Assembly: GCF_030247195.1 (NCBI RefSeq)
Contig: NC_080671.1
Coordinates: 428,544,539-428,608,538 of the forward strand
Source of the DNA: Topomyia yanbarensis
Taxonomy: Eukaryota; Arthropoda; Insecta; Diptera; Culicidae
Direction of reading: 5' to 3'
Length of the DNA stretch: 64,000 nucleotides
Part shown: positions 49,160 through 62,576 of the stretch, one piece after another
How the letters are laid out: the number at the start of each line of letters is the position of its first letter
How positions within the stretch are numbered: position 1 is the first letter of the stretch
The notes under the pieces: generated by a model
Told to the model about the DNA's origin: nothing
Databases searched by the model: none
What the model saw: only the letters and a program-made list of their open reading frames with translations
Program-made: the position numbers and the translations under genes

Positions 49160-50130
49160 CACTAACAAAGCTTTATACATACCTTAAATAAGCCGATTCT
49201 GAAACCTGGCTGTTGGGGAAATAATGGATTATTGAAAAGGCACATAAGCAAAATAACTTGTTTTGCTTATGTTCCCTTTCACTTCCCCTCAAAAATTAAC
49301 GGCTCATAAACACCAAACAACAAAACGGAAAAATTTGTTTATGGGCCCTTTTCTTAATGAAAAAGACTATACTTGAAAAGGGAACAAAAACATCGCAACA
49401 CCAAGAAAGGGATCAAAATAAACGTCACATAATCATTTGCTGTAAACAAAAGGGCTCACCCGCACGCACTATAAGCTAACGTCTCGCCGAAAAGGGATTA
49501 TGGGAGAGGGCACAAAACCAGTGCGATGTTTCAAAAGGGACCAAAACATTTATCTACAAAAAACGTTCAAAATACAATTTTTTTTAATAAATCTGTTATA
49601 TTATTCGGAAAAAATGGTTAATTTAACACGGCATTGAGTTGTTTGGTCCTTAAATCAAGCTCCAGTTCATAAATGGGAATATAAAGTACGATGTAATTTT
49701 TCAGACGCCATTTTCTCAACATGAGCATATTGTAGATAATGCCTTATGAAATGTTGACGTCGAAATATGTAATAATTTGTATTTGGTATTGATGTAGCTT
49801 GACGATAAACCTTACTCCCCCTCCCAAGCTGAGTATGTATTGTTCGAGAAATAGCAAAATTTAAAAAAAATCGTTTTTGTTTGCGCACAAGTTCACAAAT
49901 TTTCCATTGTAATTAAAAAACTTTAAAGCTTGAAAAAATATAAAACAAAGCATGAAATATTGAGCATTGCAAGATGTTGTATGAGTAAAAATGCTCGAAA
50001 AAATGACAGTTCAGCGAGTTTGTTTACATGGTGTTAGAATTCGAACCAAGCTTCTTGTACTGGGTGGAATCAAAAAATTTTAAAGTCCACGTAAACAAGC
50101 TCTCTGAATCGACAGAAAAGTGAGGTTATA
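49160..50130. other. No gene; one perfect hairpin
   Basis: ACATAAGCAAAA and TTTTGCTTATGT near 49242-49272 form a 12-bp perfect stem with a 7-base loop. CCCTTTT/AAAAGGG motifs around it recall the element at 59.7 kb, but no ends were found. Confidence 0.45.
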
Positions 50131-50644
50131 TATTTTCGTGCAATGTTCTATTCAGTACAGGAACCAAGTCTAGCAAAACATGTCAAATGGACCTAAGTGT
50201 GGCCAAAAAGACTTTGAATGACTGTTGGTGACCTAGATCTACAAATTCATTCAGTTTACATTTTCGAAAAAATTACACCTTTATTCATCGCAGAATTCGT
50301 TAGAATCGGGATTTTCTGCGTAATCGTACGTATCATCCTGTAATTCAGGAACCGGAACTCGGATCCACACAAAACTCAAGAGCAGCTGATGGACCTTTCA
50401 TTTAAAATCAAGTATGTCAAAATCGGTTCAGAAAATTCCGAGAAACCGATGTGGACAAATCAACAAATTCTGTTTTGTAACCATACTCTTCAACTCGTAA
50501 TCCGGAACAAGATGTCGGTTGAAAATGAAATTCAATAGCAACCTATGGGAATATTATACCTTTCATTTGAAACTTAGTTTGTAAAAATCGGATCAGCCAT
50601 CTCCGAGAAACCGATGGGGACATTTTGTTAACAAATCCGCACAT

Positions 50645-50758
50645 ACACACATACATACATACATACATACATACATGCATACATACATACATACATACAT
50701 ACATACATACATACATACATACATACATACATACATACATACATACATACATACATAC
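50645..50758. repeat. (ATAC)n microsatellite
   Basis: A tetranucleotide run with one GCAT interruption, part of the first unit of the composite repeat. The Met-Tyr-Val-Cys open frame is an artefact. Confidence 0.97.
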
Positions 50759-50853
50759 ACACAGATATTTTGCGATCTCGGCGAACTGAGTCGAATGTTA
50801 TATGAGACTCGGCCCTACGGGCCTCGGTTAGAAAGTCGGTTTTTGGAGCAATT

Positions 50854-51349
50854 GGGTCATTAAATGAGAGAAAAAAAAGTCGTTTTTTATTACTTACATC
50901 GATAAAGCTGATTTTCGTGATTGCAACAATATTTTTTTCCAACTCAGGAAACGTGAAAATAATATTAAAATTTAAAATAAAGAAATATGTTGACAGTCTG
51001 GATTTGACACTATAGGGAGGGTTTGAATTTCACGACAAATGATGCCCTGTCAGAAAAAAATAAGGCATGTTTTCTCGGTTTTTCCACAGGGTTATTTTTA
51101 TTTGACATAAACACCATACATTGCATATAGTTTTTTTTTTCATTTTGGGTGTTGTCCTGATAGGCCAGATGTAAACAACCGCTGTTTTCCTATGTATGGT
51201 TGCCAAGTTTACATTAGATTTATTTTAAAAAACAAAAAAATCGTTTTTACGTATTACAACGAAATTTTTTTTGAAATCATGTTATATTATGTATATTGGA
51301 CCTAAAATTTATCGAATGGAACGGAAAACTATATATAGCTTAATGACCC
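50854..51349. mobile_element. MITE family M500, copy 2 (496 bp), exact TSD AATT
   Basis: GGGTCATTAA ... TTAATGACCC, with AATT at 50850-50853 and 51350-51353. It is inserted in the composite repeat at the sequence AGCAATTGCA. The same position in the neighbouring unit (about 53690) is an empty site, which proves the boundaries and the 4-bp duplication. Confidence 0.96.
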
Positions 51350-53734
51350 AATTGCATAACCTTTCTATATGAGAAAGGCAAAAGAATAATATTTAATTAG
51401 CTTAATCAGCATGAGTTCAATGTTATCTTCATGTGATTATATTTTGAAATGTTGGTGGAATGGGTTTGAAAGTGGATGGAATGGGGGGTTAGTAAAGTGG
51501 GAGTGAAGGATGCGTCAAAAATCCTTCATCTTATTTCGGTATACGGGGTGGATGAAGGAAATGCGGGCGTGAGGGTGGTCTAAGGGGAGGGGAGTGATGA
51601 AGGAGGGAGGTGTAAGGGCAAGACGAGGGGGGGGGGGGGTAGGGGCGGCGACGCAATACTCAACTACATATTTTGCCTTCCATTTGAGACTTGGTTTGAG
51701 AAAATCGGTTCAGTCATCACCGAAGAACCGATGTGACTTTGATTATAGAATATGTCCGGAATTCCGGACTTCCGGAATCGTCGATAGTGGACAATTAATT
51801 CAAAGAATGTTTGATTGGCAATCAGTGATCTAGATCTGCGATTAGAAGTAATTTGGTGACCATTTCAATAGTTTTTAGCCTCTGATGTATTACGATTGTA
51901 CCGATTTATATGGGAAATTCCAGCGTATCCTTACTAACACCCCTGTAACTCCGGAATCAAGAGTCAGAACCGAATGAAAATCAGCAGCAGTCAATGGTAT
52001 TACTGTATCTTTCATTTGAAATCAAGTTTGTAAAAATCGGTAGAGAATTCGTTGGGGAATTGGTGTGATATTAGCTTGGCGAGTTCCTCGGGGGCGTCAT
52101 GAACCGTCATAGGTGGCCAATGTGGTCAAAGCTGCTTTGATTGATCATTAGTGATCCAGACACGCAAACTAGAGTAATATTACAACTATTTTAATATGTT
52201 TTACATCATTTGAACATCATGGTGGTATCAGTTTATATGGGAATTTGCTGTGTGACTGCACTCTTCAACCCGTAACTCCGGAACCGGAAGTCGGATCACC
52301 TAAAAATTCGATAGCAGCTTATGGGAGCGTTATACCTTTCAGATGAAACTAAGTTTGCGAAAATCGGTTCAGCCATCTCTGAGAAAATTGTGTGAGTTTA
52401 CATGAGACACACACATACACACACACATACATACACACACAGACATTTGCCGATCTCGACGAACTGAATCGAATGGTATATGACACTCGGCCCTCCGGGC
52501 TTCGGTTAAAAAGTCGATTTTTACAGTGATTGCATAGCCTTTCTTTATATGAGAAAGGCAAAAAGGTGCGAAATCGGCAAAGTCCCAAAAAGTCGATTTT
52601 CACAAAAAAAAAATTTCGAGATAACATAAAATCTCGACGTTTCATGCATTTTAAAGATGTTTGGCATCAAAAATACGAAATCGATTTCTGAAATTTCATG
52701 AGGTCCCCCCTTTGAAAAAAAAATTTGAGTTCCGGCTTATATGGGAATTTCATATGTGACCGGATGATTTAGTCTATATTTCCGGACCCATATAAGCGAT
52801 CCGTACGACATTTTATTGACATCTATGGGGATATTATAGATATCATTTGGGACTAAGTTTGTGAAAATCGGCCCAACCATTTTCGGGAAACTGATGTGAG
52901 TTCGTAAATTTTGAAAGATGGCCGCTTTTCCCGGGCACTTCCGGAACCGTCTATAGTGGTCAATGTAGTCAACGAAAGTTTGGTTGGCCGTCGGTGACCT
53001 AGAACAGCAAATTTAAGTTGTTTGAGAGTCATTTTAGCGAAATTTTTACCTTTTTTGCTTTCATCGGAGTATCGGTTTGAATCACAATTTGCTATGTGAT
53101 CGCACGCCACAACCTGTAACTCCGGAACCGGAAGTCGGATCGGGATGAAATTAAATAGCCATTTACGGTGACGCAATACCTTTCATTTGAGGCCAAGTTT
53201 AGTCGAATCGGTCTAGCCATCTCCGAGAAACCGATGTGACTGTTATTCTGAATTTAGATACTTCCGCCGGGGCTTTCGGAACCGATGATGGTGGCCAATG
53301 TGGCCAAATAGACTTTGAATGGATGTTAGTGACCTAATACTACAAATCGAAGCAGTTGTGGTCATATTTTGGAAAATTTTTCACCTTTATACATTCATTG
53401 CAGAATTTATTAAAATCGACATTTTCTGCGTGTTCGTACTCATCACCCTGTAATTCCGGAACCGGAAGTTGGATCCATTAGAAATTCAATAGCAGCCTAT
53501 GGGAACGTTGCACCTTTCATTTGAGACTAATTTGTCAAAATCGGTTCAGCCATCTCTGAGAAAAATGAGTGACATTTTTGGTCACATACACACATACATA
53601 CACACACAGACATTTGCCGAACTCGACGAACTGAATCGAATGGTATATGTCACTCGGCCCTCCGGGCCTCCGTTAAAAAGTCGGTTTTTAGAGCAATTGC
53701 AATACCTTTCTATTGAGAAAGGCAAAACAAATAA

Positions 53735-54015
53735 GTACGTTTCGATTAGACAGCGATGTCAATTTTATGTATTTTCAATAGTAGAAGAGACGACATAGAT
53801 GAAGTTGACTGATGAACGACCCATTTTCATGGACCATTAGCATATTTAATTGGTATTTTATCTAAACATTAACAAATCGATTTTATCCAAGCATGCACTG
53901 TCTGAGCAAGAGTGACATTCGATGTAAATTTACTGTGTCATTTTTGTTGGACAGCAAAATTAATTGTTATCTTAAGTTTTATTGTAAATCTAATGGTAGA
54001 ACTCTGCGTCGAACG
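53735..54015. other. No gene recognised
   Basis: Short non-coding spacer between the composite repeat and the M312 copy. Confidence 0.5.
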
Positions 54016-54023
54016 ATGTAGAT

Positions 54024-54335
54024 CTAGGGACAGATCACTTGTGATGCATTTTTAAATATCAGCGAAATTAAATGCATTTCTTCCCATCAAAATGTAATTT
54101 AATTTACTTTGCGTTGCGTGCAATGTATTTTGCGTTGCGTGTAGGACGTCAAAACCCTACAAAAAACTTGCCCTACTTTCAACAAAACGTCGTACAAAGT
54201 GTATCAGCGTAGGACGTTTGTTGAACAAAAATTTTCTGCGAGGGAGTGCAAAGTTGTTGCAAAAATGGACATTAAATGCATTTTATTTAATTTGATGCAA
54301 ATTTGTTATACATTTCTAGAGTGATCTGCCCCTAG
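54024..54335. mobile_element. MITE family M312, copy 2, 8-bp TSD ATGTAGAT
   Basis: Ends CTAGGGACAGATCACT and CTAGGGGCAGATCACT (other strand). ATGTAGAT at 54016-54023 and 54336-54343 is an exact duplication. It is 312 bp, the same as copy 1, in the opposite orientation. Confidence 0.95.
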
Positions 54336-54515
54336 ATGTAGATACAGTAATCAATATTTTCCAGATGCCTTTGCATCATCAATATATTGATTATTAATTG
54401 GTTTATCGTGTTGAGTGCGCTATAAATACTTTTGTTAAATTATATCCGGGCTGGCTCCACCGGCTATATTTCGGTGCCAAATTGCTGCCCAGAAAATACA
54501 CCAAAATTGTCTTAT

Positions 54516-54671
54516 GGGCTTTTCGATTGATGTGCAGCGGCGTAGTGGAGTGCACTTTCTAGCAGAAGTGTCAATGGAACATACCCAGTTTTCTGCACTT
54601 TTGCTAGAAAGTGTAAAAATGGCGCTGTTTCAGTGCACTCCACTACACCGGTGTCAATCAATCGAAATCCC
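54516..54671. mobile_element. Probable MITE, 156 bp inverted repeat
   Basis: GGGCTTTTCGATTGATGTG pairs with the inverse of the right end (GGGATTTCGATTGATTGAC), and GTAGTGGAGTGCACTTTCTA pairs inward with its inverse. No clear target duplication. Confidence 0.65.
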
Positions 54672-54679
54672 ATTATTGA

Positions 54680-55240
54680 TTGCAGGGCTGATCAATGGAA
54701 CATGGTGGATGTATTTTGGTAGGACTCTTGCAAGAAAAGAGTAATTTCAGTGCAAAAAGTGTGTACGGCCAATTAATTGGAAACTGAATTATGTTTTGGC
54801 TTGAACATAAAAAGAGTTGTAGTTTGACTTCCTCCTGCCAACGTTGTTTATGCAAAAATGTTTTTTTCAAATTATTTCATATTGCGAATCTTTTCTAAAA
54901 TCCACATCGTGACGTTTCAGCCATGCGCCACCAAGCCGTGCGCCGAATTACGCGCATGTTCACTTTGCATTAGTGCAAGCGAAAAAACGGTTTGATGTTT
55001 ATTTTTGTTTCGTTCGCACTCATTTGTGTCACATATAGTAACAAATCGACGAAATGCTAGTTTATCTCGGGATAGACAATATAACATATAATGTTCTAAA
55101 TTTTCGAACTATTGCGAACTATTTCGGCAATCCCCATTTTATTGCAGATGATTCCAGCACCGCCTGACAGCTGTCACAGTTTGCGTTCCAATCGAAACGC
55201 AATAGTCTTTTTCGCCTGCGCTTTCGCTCGGTTGCACGGC
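54680..55240. other. Upstream region of RpS3
   Basis: Non-coding; no further repeat recognised. The RpS3 promoter should lie in the right part. Confidence 0.5.
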
Positions 55241-55246
55241 CTGACA

Positions 55247-55260
55247 TCTTTCTTTTCTGC
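55247..55260 (+). promoter_or_regulatory. TCT initiator / 5'TOP of RpS3
   Basis: CATCTTTCTTTTCTGC gives a C at 55248 followed by a pyrimidine tract, the TCT-type start of ribosomal protein genes. It predicts a 5'UTR of about 50 nt before the ATG at 55298. Confidence 0.72.
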
Positions 55261-55297
55261 TTCTACCACGTTTTGCTAAAGTTGTGGTCCGACCAAA

Positions 55298-56461
<1,164 letters not shown>

Positions 56462-56541
56462 ACTGTTTATTGTACTTTTTACAAAAGTAATTGCAAGAAA
56501 TGGGAGGAAAATATATGGAAAGAGTGTGAGATAAAAAAAAC

Positions 56542-56547
56542 AATAAA
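56542..56547 (+). terminator. Poly(A) signal AATAAA of RpS3
   Basis: AATAAA 81 bases after the stop codon, in CAATAAAAGTAG. Cleavage about 10-25 bases on would fall within the convergent gene's 3' end. Confidence 0.78.
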
Positions 56548-56564
56548 AGTAGTCTGTATAAACA

Positions 56565-56570
56565 TTTATT
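56565..56570 (-). terminator. Poly(A) signal AATAAA of the RPS6KC1-like gene
   Basis: TTTATT on the plus strand, 188 bases after the kinase stop codon on the minus strand. It is 17 bp from the RpS3 signal on the other strand, so the two mRNAs probably overlap or abut. Confidence 0.65.
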
Positions 56571-56757
56571 TCATTTCGAAACAATCGTAAACTGCCGGCA
56601 ACACACTAATACGATTATGCAGTTGATTTTTCTTCTGGTTTATGCTTCCTTGTCTAGTTGTTTGCACCAAATGAATTGTTCACTCCGTCTTAATTTGTCT
56701 AGTAGTACGTAGTAGTTCGTTCTTATTTTGGTGATCTTTGCTGCCAATTAAAGTACT

Positions 56758-59369
56758 TTACTTAACGTGGCCTAGTTTTTTTACGTCACTCCAATCAATC
56801 GAGTGGAAGAATGAACACGCAATAATCTCTTTGAAGTCGAAGCGGTTTTCTGGTAGAGGTTGGAGAAGCTAAAATGCAATAACAAATGTTAGGCAGTGTT
56901 TAAAGTGTGTGCTTACATATAAGTAGAAGGTAAATAGTCTGAAGGATCGAATCCGTCTCATAAGCCCCTCGAAAAAGTCGGATGAGAACCTTACCCCATC
57001 AAGCAGCTCCTTCGCCTCGTCGGAGATGCTCACCCCTTCAGGGTACTGAATCTCGTGATAGCAGAACAATCCCGCCGGATGACAGGACTGGAATGATTTT
57101 CTCGTGAGCATCTCATAGAGGATCACACCAACCGACCAGTAATCGGACTTTGCTTGCAGCGGTCGTTCAGGAGCAACGTACAGCTGCTGGACCGCTTCCT
57201 GTCGCAACTGTGTCGTCAACGTTGTTGCATTGGGAAACTTTTCCTTCCGATAGAAGTACGTCAGTATCAGTTGACCTTCCGAACCGAGCAGGAGGTTGGC
57301 CATCATTAAATCTCTGCAAGATGTGATAGTTGAACTCTTAAGGACTGGATTGCACAAACACGATTTCAACTTACCCACAAATAATGCCATTGAAATGTAA
57401 GGCATCGACGGCAATGATAAGCTCGCTAATCCACCGTTTGATACACCCTTCCGGAAGAGGGTGCGCTTCAGTTACATCTTTTAGCTTTAAAGGACTAGCA
57501 TCAATCTGCGGACGACTTGTCACCCCAGATGGGCTCTCAGGTTTCTCTGCGACTGCTGCCACAGTAATCTCCGGTGGTTGTTTCTGTGACTCCTCGATAG
57601 TGTGTGAGACCGCTTTCAACAGCTGCTGACTGCAGCTAACTAAATCACTGACGTCCATGTCCTTCGAGAGTACGTCAAAAGAAGTAATGTAACCCGAAGG
57701 TGATTCTTCTATCGGTTCCGCTCGATCTACTTCGTCAATACTGCTCGCCTCCAGACCTTCTTCCACTTCCTCGGGTACCTGTTCAGTCTTTGCAGCCCCG
57801 TCCTCGGAGGTTCTCTTGCTATTATAATCATTTACGAGATCAATGAAACCTGAATCATATCCAGCGGCTTGACTGGAGTCTGATTCATTTGAAGATTCAT
57901 TAGTTTTGCTTTCCGATTCCGGGCTACTCTGCTCTATCGTTGTTTCGACTTCTTCCGTCGTTTCAACTACGAGATCTTCCGATTTCTTATAGGATGAAAT
58001 GTAATCCCATAGTTTTCCACCACAGATCAATTTTAGTAATAGGAAAACACTGGATTCCGACTGAAAGTATGCTGCTAGCGGAACCATGTATGGGACATCA
58101 TGTGGAAGAAAAAGTGCTTGCGAGAAACCACCGGGCGGTCTTCGAATCCCTTTCATTATGTAGAACTTTTTATCCGTGACATCTTGTACCTGCATGACGC
58201 GTCCATCAATAACACGAACCACTTTGTACCGGGAAAGATAGTTCAGCGGTCGCTCTAGCAATTGAATTGGCGAGCTAGGATCATCGAAAGAAATCGGACT
58301 CAACTGAAGAGTTTCATCATCCTCCTGATTCAGGAGATATTTTTCATAGATTTCCTCAGCCCGGGCAACGTATTTGCATGTTTTCTCCTTCGCCATCGTT
58401 TTCCGTGTGATGTGGAAGTCATCTAAAAAATACTAAATTATAAAAAACCGAACCCCAAACATTTATCGAACCAATGACCTACTTTTTGCTCCTGAAAGCA
58501 GTATATCAATTCCTGCTTTGTACTCGGAAAAGGCAATTTTGTAGCTTCCATTTGCTTCCGCTTGAGCCGCTTTGCTGAAAATCATCGCTGCCTGTACGAT
58601 ATAGTCCACTGAAGCGTCCTGATCATTTTCTACCTCTTTCTCCCTCGTCTGCACCGCGATTGATTCTACCCCGGAATGCACACTGCTTGACTGTGACACC
58701 ATTGAATCTGCCATGGATTCATTCGCCGTCCGAACGGACTCCCCAGTACTTAAATTATCAGCCACACGTTCTTCCTCACTTGCACTATTTTCGCTCTCAT
58801 CCCGGGTAGGATCAATCAGGCTAATCTCAGTTGGAATCGGAATAGCCAAATCTTCGCAAATTGCCGCTATATTTCCTCCCTTTACCGGAGAGCCCTCCGG
58901 TGAAATACCTCGTTCGAAAAATTTTATGAAAGCATAAGACTGGTACAGGGCCGGTTCCTTTCCAGCAAAATTCAACAAATCGAGAATGTATTTTTTTCGT
59001 TCCTCAATAACCTCCGGAGCGAATCGTTTGAAGTAAGTCTTCTCTGTGAGTTGCGGAATAGTACCAGAAAGATGTCGATCCCGATGTTTACGGGACAGTT
59101 CTTTGAACAGCTTTTTCACATCACTGAATCGCTTCCATAAGGTAACGCTAGTGAGGCCCTCCGGTAGGTAGCGAGGAAAGACCTGTACGGGAATGATACC
59201 ACTTTAAACATATCCAAAAGAATGTAGACCAACATTTGCTTACTATGGATGTAATTTTGTAGATGGTGTATCCTTTATGTCTTCTCGTTTCACTGATGTC
59301 GAAGCTGTGTATCCAATTTAGAGGTTTTTTTCTCTGGGTCTCCATCGAGCTGTCTCCAACACAGGGCAT
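56758..59369 (-). CDS. RPS6KC1-like PX-MIT-pseudokinase, five exons
   Basis: Complement of join 56758-56868, 56995-57313, 57375-58422, 58483-59182 and 59244-59369: 2304 nt, 767 residues. All introns are GT-AG (126, 61, 60 and 61 bp) and all phases agree. The start has an in-frame stop 21 nt upstream. PX domain: about residues 19-115 (WIHSFDISETRRHKGYTIYK, then FPRYLPEGLTSVTLWKRFSD), for phosphoinositide binding. MIT domain: about 235-310 (VDYIVQAAMIFSKAAQAEAN). Kinase-like domain: from about 335, with the ATP lysine kept (FYIMK, K366) but no glycine loop. A ~190-residue acidic Ser/Glu-rich insert splits the lobes. HRDLKxxN is CGDLMMAN (Asp626 kept) and DFG is YFY (Tyr644). APER and DYWSVG are intact. 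Human RPS6KC1 binds PtdIns3P and sphingosine kinase. The order PX-MIT-kinase identifies the family; catalysis looks unlikely. Confidence 0.93.
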
Positions 59370-59672
59370 ACGAGATGCGATTTCTAATCACATTCAAAAT
59401 TATTGAATATGGTAATAATCTGGTCGATCATATCATACAAAAAGCAACAATTTCACGTCTAATCCTGGAATGTCTTCAAGACAATATGGTAAAAGACCAA
59501 AACAAGCTTTTTTCCTAAGTAATTATACTAAATTTGCAAAAACAAGCAAATCAATCAAACTGATATTGAAGTAAAAGTAAACAAAATGTCATTGTTGAAA
59601 TCTTGACAGTTGGAGATGGATCCAGTTTCTGTTGTGCATTGTTGAAATATTTCAACAGAGTGGTTCATATAT

Positions 59673-60561
59673 CACGCCTTTTTTTTGAAAAGGGCCAATA
59701 AACAAAATGTCAATCGAGTTTTTGGCTGTTGGCAATTATGTATGTTTTTATGTTTTAGAAAGTATTCTGAACACATTTAAAATGTTCATAGCATAATTTC
59801 ACGCGCATTTGATTAAAGTATTATTAAATTAGACAAACAGGATCAAGAAAAGTTCTTGTTCAACTGATTTCTCTAAATTTGATTATCAATCAAGATATTG
59901 AAGCAATTTACACCTTGTACGGTTTTTTATGTATTTGACAAGCATACATTGCTTACTGGATATTAAACTCGATAGATTTCGATCAAAAAGTTTATTGGCC
60001 TTTTACTTCAATCGTTTAGCTTTTTGCCCGTTTACTTTTGGCTCTTTGCCGTCAAATTATTTATTGGCCGTTTACTAGTCTAATTTTATTACGTCTCAGA
60101 AAGAGTTATGGACATACTCAATGTGTTTTAAGCGTTAATACAATTAGCTGGGTAGTTGAATGCATTGTCGTTTTTATATTTTGCATATTTCTTCGATGAT
60201 TTGAGATTTGTAAAAAGAGAATACTAAGAAAAATGCTTTCTTCTGTTTTATAATAAAGCACTCGATTATAAGAAATGATTTTTGATTGTGTTTAAGTCAT
60301 TTTCAAACGAAAAAAGTAAAGGGCCAAAAAACCAAAGCAAAACAAATATGTTTATTGGCCGTTTCCTCGAGTAAACGGCCAATGTATTATCGCACACCAA
60401 ACTAATATTGGCCTTTTACTCAACATAGCCATATGTTTTTCAATTATTTTTTATGGCATTTGGGTTTTTACAGGTGATAATACTTCGAATAGAAATGCTG
60501 AATATGAAATAAAACGAAAATCCCAAATTTTGTTTATTGGCCCTTTTCAAAAAAAGGCGAG
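59673..60561. mobile_element. DNA transposon remnant, ~890 bp, with repeated TTTATTGGCC motifs
   Basis: Left end CACGCCTTTTTTTTGAAAAG GGCCAATAAACAAAAT and right end (other strand) CTCGCCTTTTTTTGAAAAGG GCCAATAAACAAAAT form inverted repeats of about 37 bp. ATATAT flanks both sides, so the target duplication is ambiguous. TTTATTGGCC(G/T)TTTACT-like motifs occur inside at about 59992, 60060, 60350, 60370 (inverted) and 60409, like subterminal transposase sites. No transposase frame. Confidence 0.78.
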
Positions 60562-60750
60562 ATATATAGATGCTATGGGATTTTGTTCCCCAGCCATTTC
60601 AAATGGGAGATGGATTTTCTATTTTCCGATACGGAAAAAAGTCTACGAGGCAAAATCAACATTTCCTAAGTGTAAACCTAATTCGGGAAAATGTCAAGGG
60701 TTTTTAAAATTCTCCACAGGTAAAATCCGGGATACATTTCAACATGAATT

Positions 60751-61243
60751 CAGTCATTAAATGAGAAAAAAAATTATTACTTACATCAATAAAGCTGATT
60801 TTCGTGATTGCAACAATGTTTTTTTTCCAACTCAGGAAACGTGAAAATAATATTAAAATTTAAAATAAAAAAATATGTTGACAGTCTGGATTTGACACTA
60901 TAGGAAGGATTTGACATATCGAATTTCACGACAAATGATGCCCCGTCAGAAAAAATTAGGGCATGTTTTCTCGGTTTACCCGGAGGGTTATTTTTATTTG
61001 ACATAAACACCATCCATTGCATATAGTTTTTTTTTCATTTTGGGTGTTGTCCTTATAGGCCAGATATAAACAACCGCAGTTTTCCTATGTATGGTTGCCA
61101 AGTTTACATAAGATTTATTTTAAAAAACAAAAAAATCGTTTTTACGTATTACAACGAAATTTTTTTGAAATAATGTTTTATTATGTATATTGGACCTAAA
61201 ATTTATCGAATGGAACGGAAAACTATATATAGCTTTATGACCC
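60751..61243. mobile_element. MITE family M500, copy 3 (493 bp), TSD AATT
   Basis: Starts CAGTCATTAA (two bases changed from GGGTCATTAA) and ends TTTATGACCC. AATT at 60747-60750 and 61244-61247. The interior is collinear with copies 1, 2 and 4. Confidence 0.94.
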
Positions 61244-61499
61244 AATTGCTACCGTCGGGAAAAAATATGTTTTTATTACATTTAAAAATTTGTAGTTCTG
61301 ATACAACTGGTATTTTTTTGAAGCAGCGGAAGTTCTATTTTGACAGTTTGGAGAGATAACAGTGGAAAATTATCCGTGATAAAAATCCCGCTATCATATT
61401 CCCGAGGTTTACAGTAGCCTTAACTCTGACAATTACCAATATTTTTTTGTAAACTATCTCTTGTTTTTCCACTAAACACGTGTTTTACTGCATCTAGTA

Positions 61500-62053
61500 C
61501 AGTCGTGATTCGCCGGTTGGACACTCCTTAGCTGGACCGCTTTTTGGTTGGACCTCCGCTAGTTGGACTATTATCCAACTAAAAAGCATTTGAACGTCAA
61601 AATCTCATGTCAAATTCACTTTGACAATCTTTTTAACAATCTTCTACCAGCCCTCTGGCAACCCTATACCATCATATGGAGTTTGACAGCGACCAATATA
61701 TATGAGTCGTTATAGCTATAAAGCCCCAAACAAAGAATTATGTTCGGCTCTATTCGATATTCAAGCATTCCACACGATGTTTTGCATCTTGTGGGATGAT
61801 TTAATACCATATTATCCAGAAAATCGACATTTAGTAACTAATTACAGCTTTTAATCATTCGATTCAAAATTAATGTTTTGATTTTCATGGCAGTGATGCT
61901 GGCTGTACAGAGACGTCGTCCTTGACAGGGGCTGTCTTCTACACTTCTAATGTCTTCTTTGGAGAGTTTTTGACATTTGTCAGTCGGTTCAACTAGCGAA
62001 TCAAAATTCGTTAGTTGGACAGAGGCTGTGGCGCAACCAGCGAATCACGACTG
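61500..62053. mobile_element. Tc1/mariner (pogo-like) MITE, TA target, host of a nested MITE
   Basis: Ends CAGTCGTGATTCGCCGGTTG and (other strand) CAGTCGTGATTCGCTGGTTG, each flanked by TA (61498-61499, 62054-62055). The interior has several GTTGGAC motifs. It is 554 bp, of which 295 bp is the nested element 61648-61934 plus its target duplication, leaving about 259 bp. Confidence 0.9.
61648..61934. mobile_element. hAT-type MITE family M285, copy 2, nested, 8-bp TSD TCTTCTAC
   Basis: Ends CAGCCCTCTGGCAACCC and (other strand) CAGCCCCTGTCAAGGA. TCTTCTAC at 61640-61647 and 61935-61942. The interior matches 32342-32624 throughout (CATCATATGGAGTTTGACAG, CATTCCACACGA, GGCAGTGATGCTGGCTGTAC). It is inserted in the mariner-like MITE. 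Confidence 0.95.
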
Positions 62054-62059
62054 TATTTG

Positions 62060-62570
62060 ATTCTTTGTCGTAGAGCTGCTCAGATCGATTTTGATCCTCT
62101 TCTGCCAAAAACCTCGCCTGTTGCATACAAATCGGCTAACCGATAGCTGGGAGAAATATCAAAAACTGCTCATTCGAAATATGCGACAGTGCGCCGCGTA
62201 ATATATATTTGTTCCACTTGCAATCCATACGCTTCAGCGCTTCACTGGTTATGATCTCTTGCAGTTTTTGGGCTGTCGGACTTCCAACCATTTCTTTTAT
62301 GACTAGAAAACTATAAAAGTGATTAAATTTATCCAAATGGACTCCCTATTTTTAAATTTATCAAGGTTCCGACAAAAGATTTGTCCGTCAATGGTATATT
62401 GTGCGTTTATTCCAAACGAATGATATTGAGAAATTCACCGAAATGTATACGCCGCACCAACTGCTTACTGAAAGCCGCTCTAAGGTTATCAGCAAGTTTT
62501 TAGTGTAACTAGTACTTGTATTTGCTATTTGTGGTAGTAATAAGCCTCCCATTTTGGTTTAAACGCAAGG
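62060..62570. other. No gene recognised
   Basis: Minus frame 62136-62336 has no recognisable domain. Confidence 0.5.
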
Positions 62571-62576
62571 ACAATT

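Larger units (their letters stand above)
50130..53730. repeat. Composite tandem array of a mosquito-type repeat, three units
   Basis: Three units each end in an ACAC/ATAC microsatellite, GAACTGAATCGAATGGTATA, a GGCCCTCCGGGCC palindrome, AAAAAGTCGGTTTTT and a CCTTTCTATATGAGAAAGG hairpin (about 51356-51378, 52542-52562 and 53706-53726). Within units, shorter repeats with CCGGAACCGGAAGTCGGATC, ACCTTTCATTTGA and AAAATCGGTTCAGCCATCTC recur several times. No coding capacity is seen. It resembles abundant culicine repeats, but the superfamily is unclear. Confidence 0.85.

Noticed and set aside
50543..50942. Met-Tyr-Val-Cys repeat frames
   Set aside because: Products of the (ATAC)n microsatellite.
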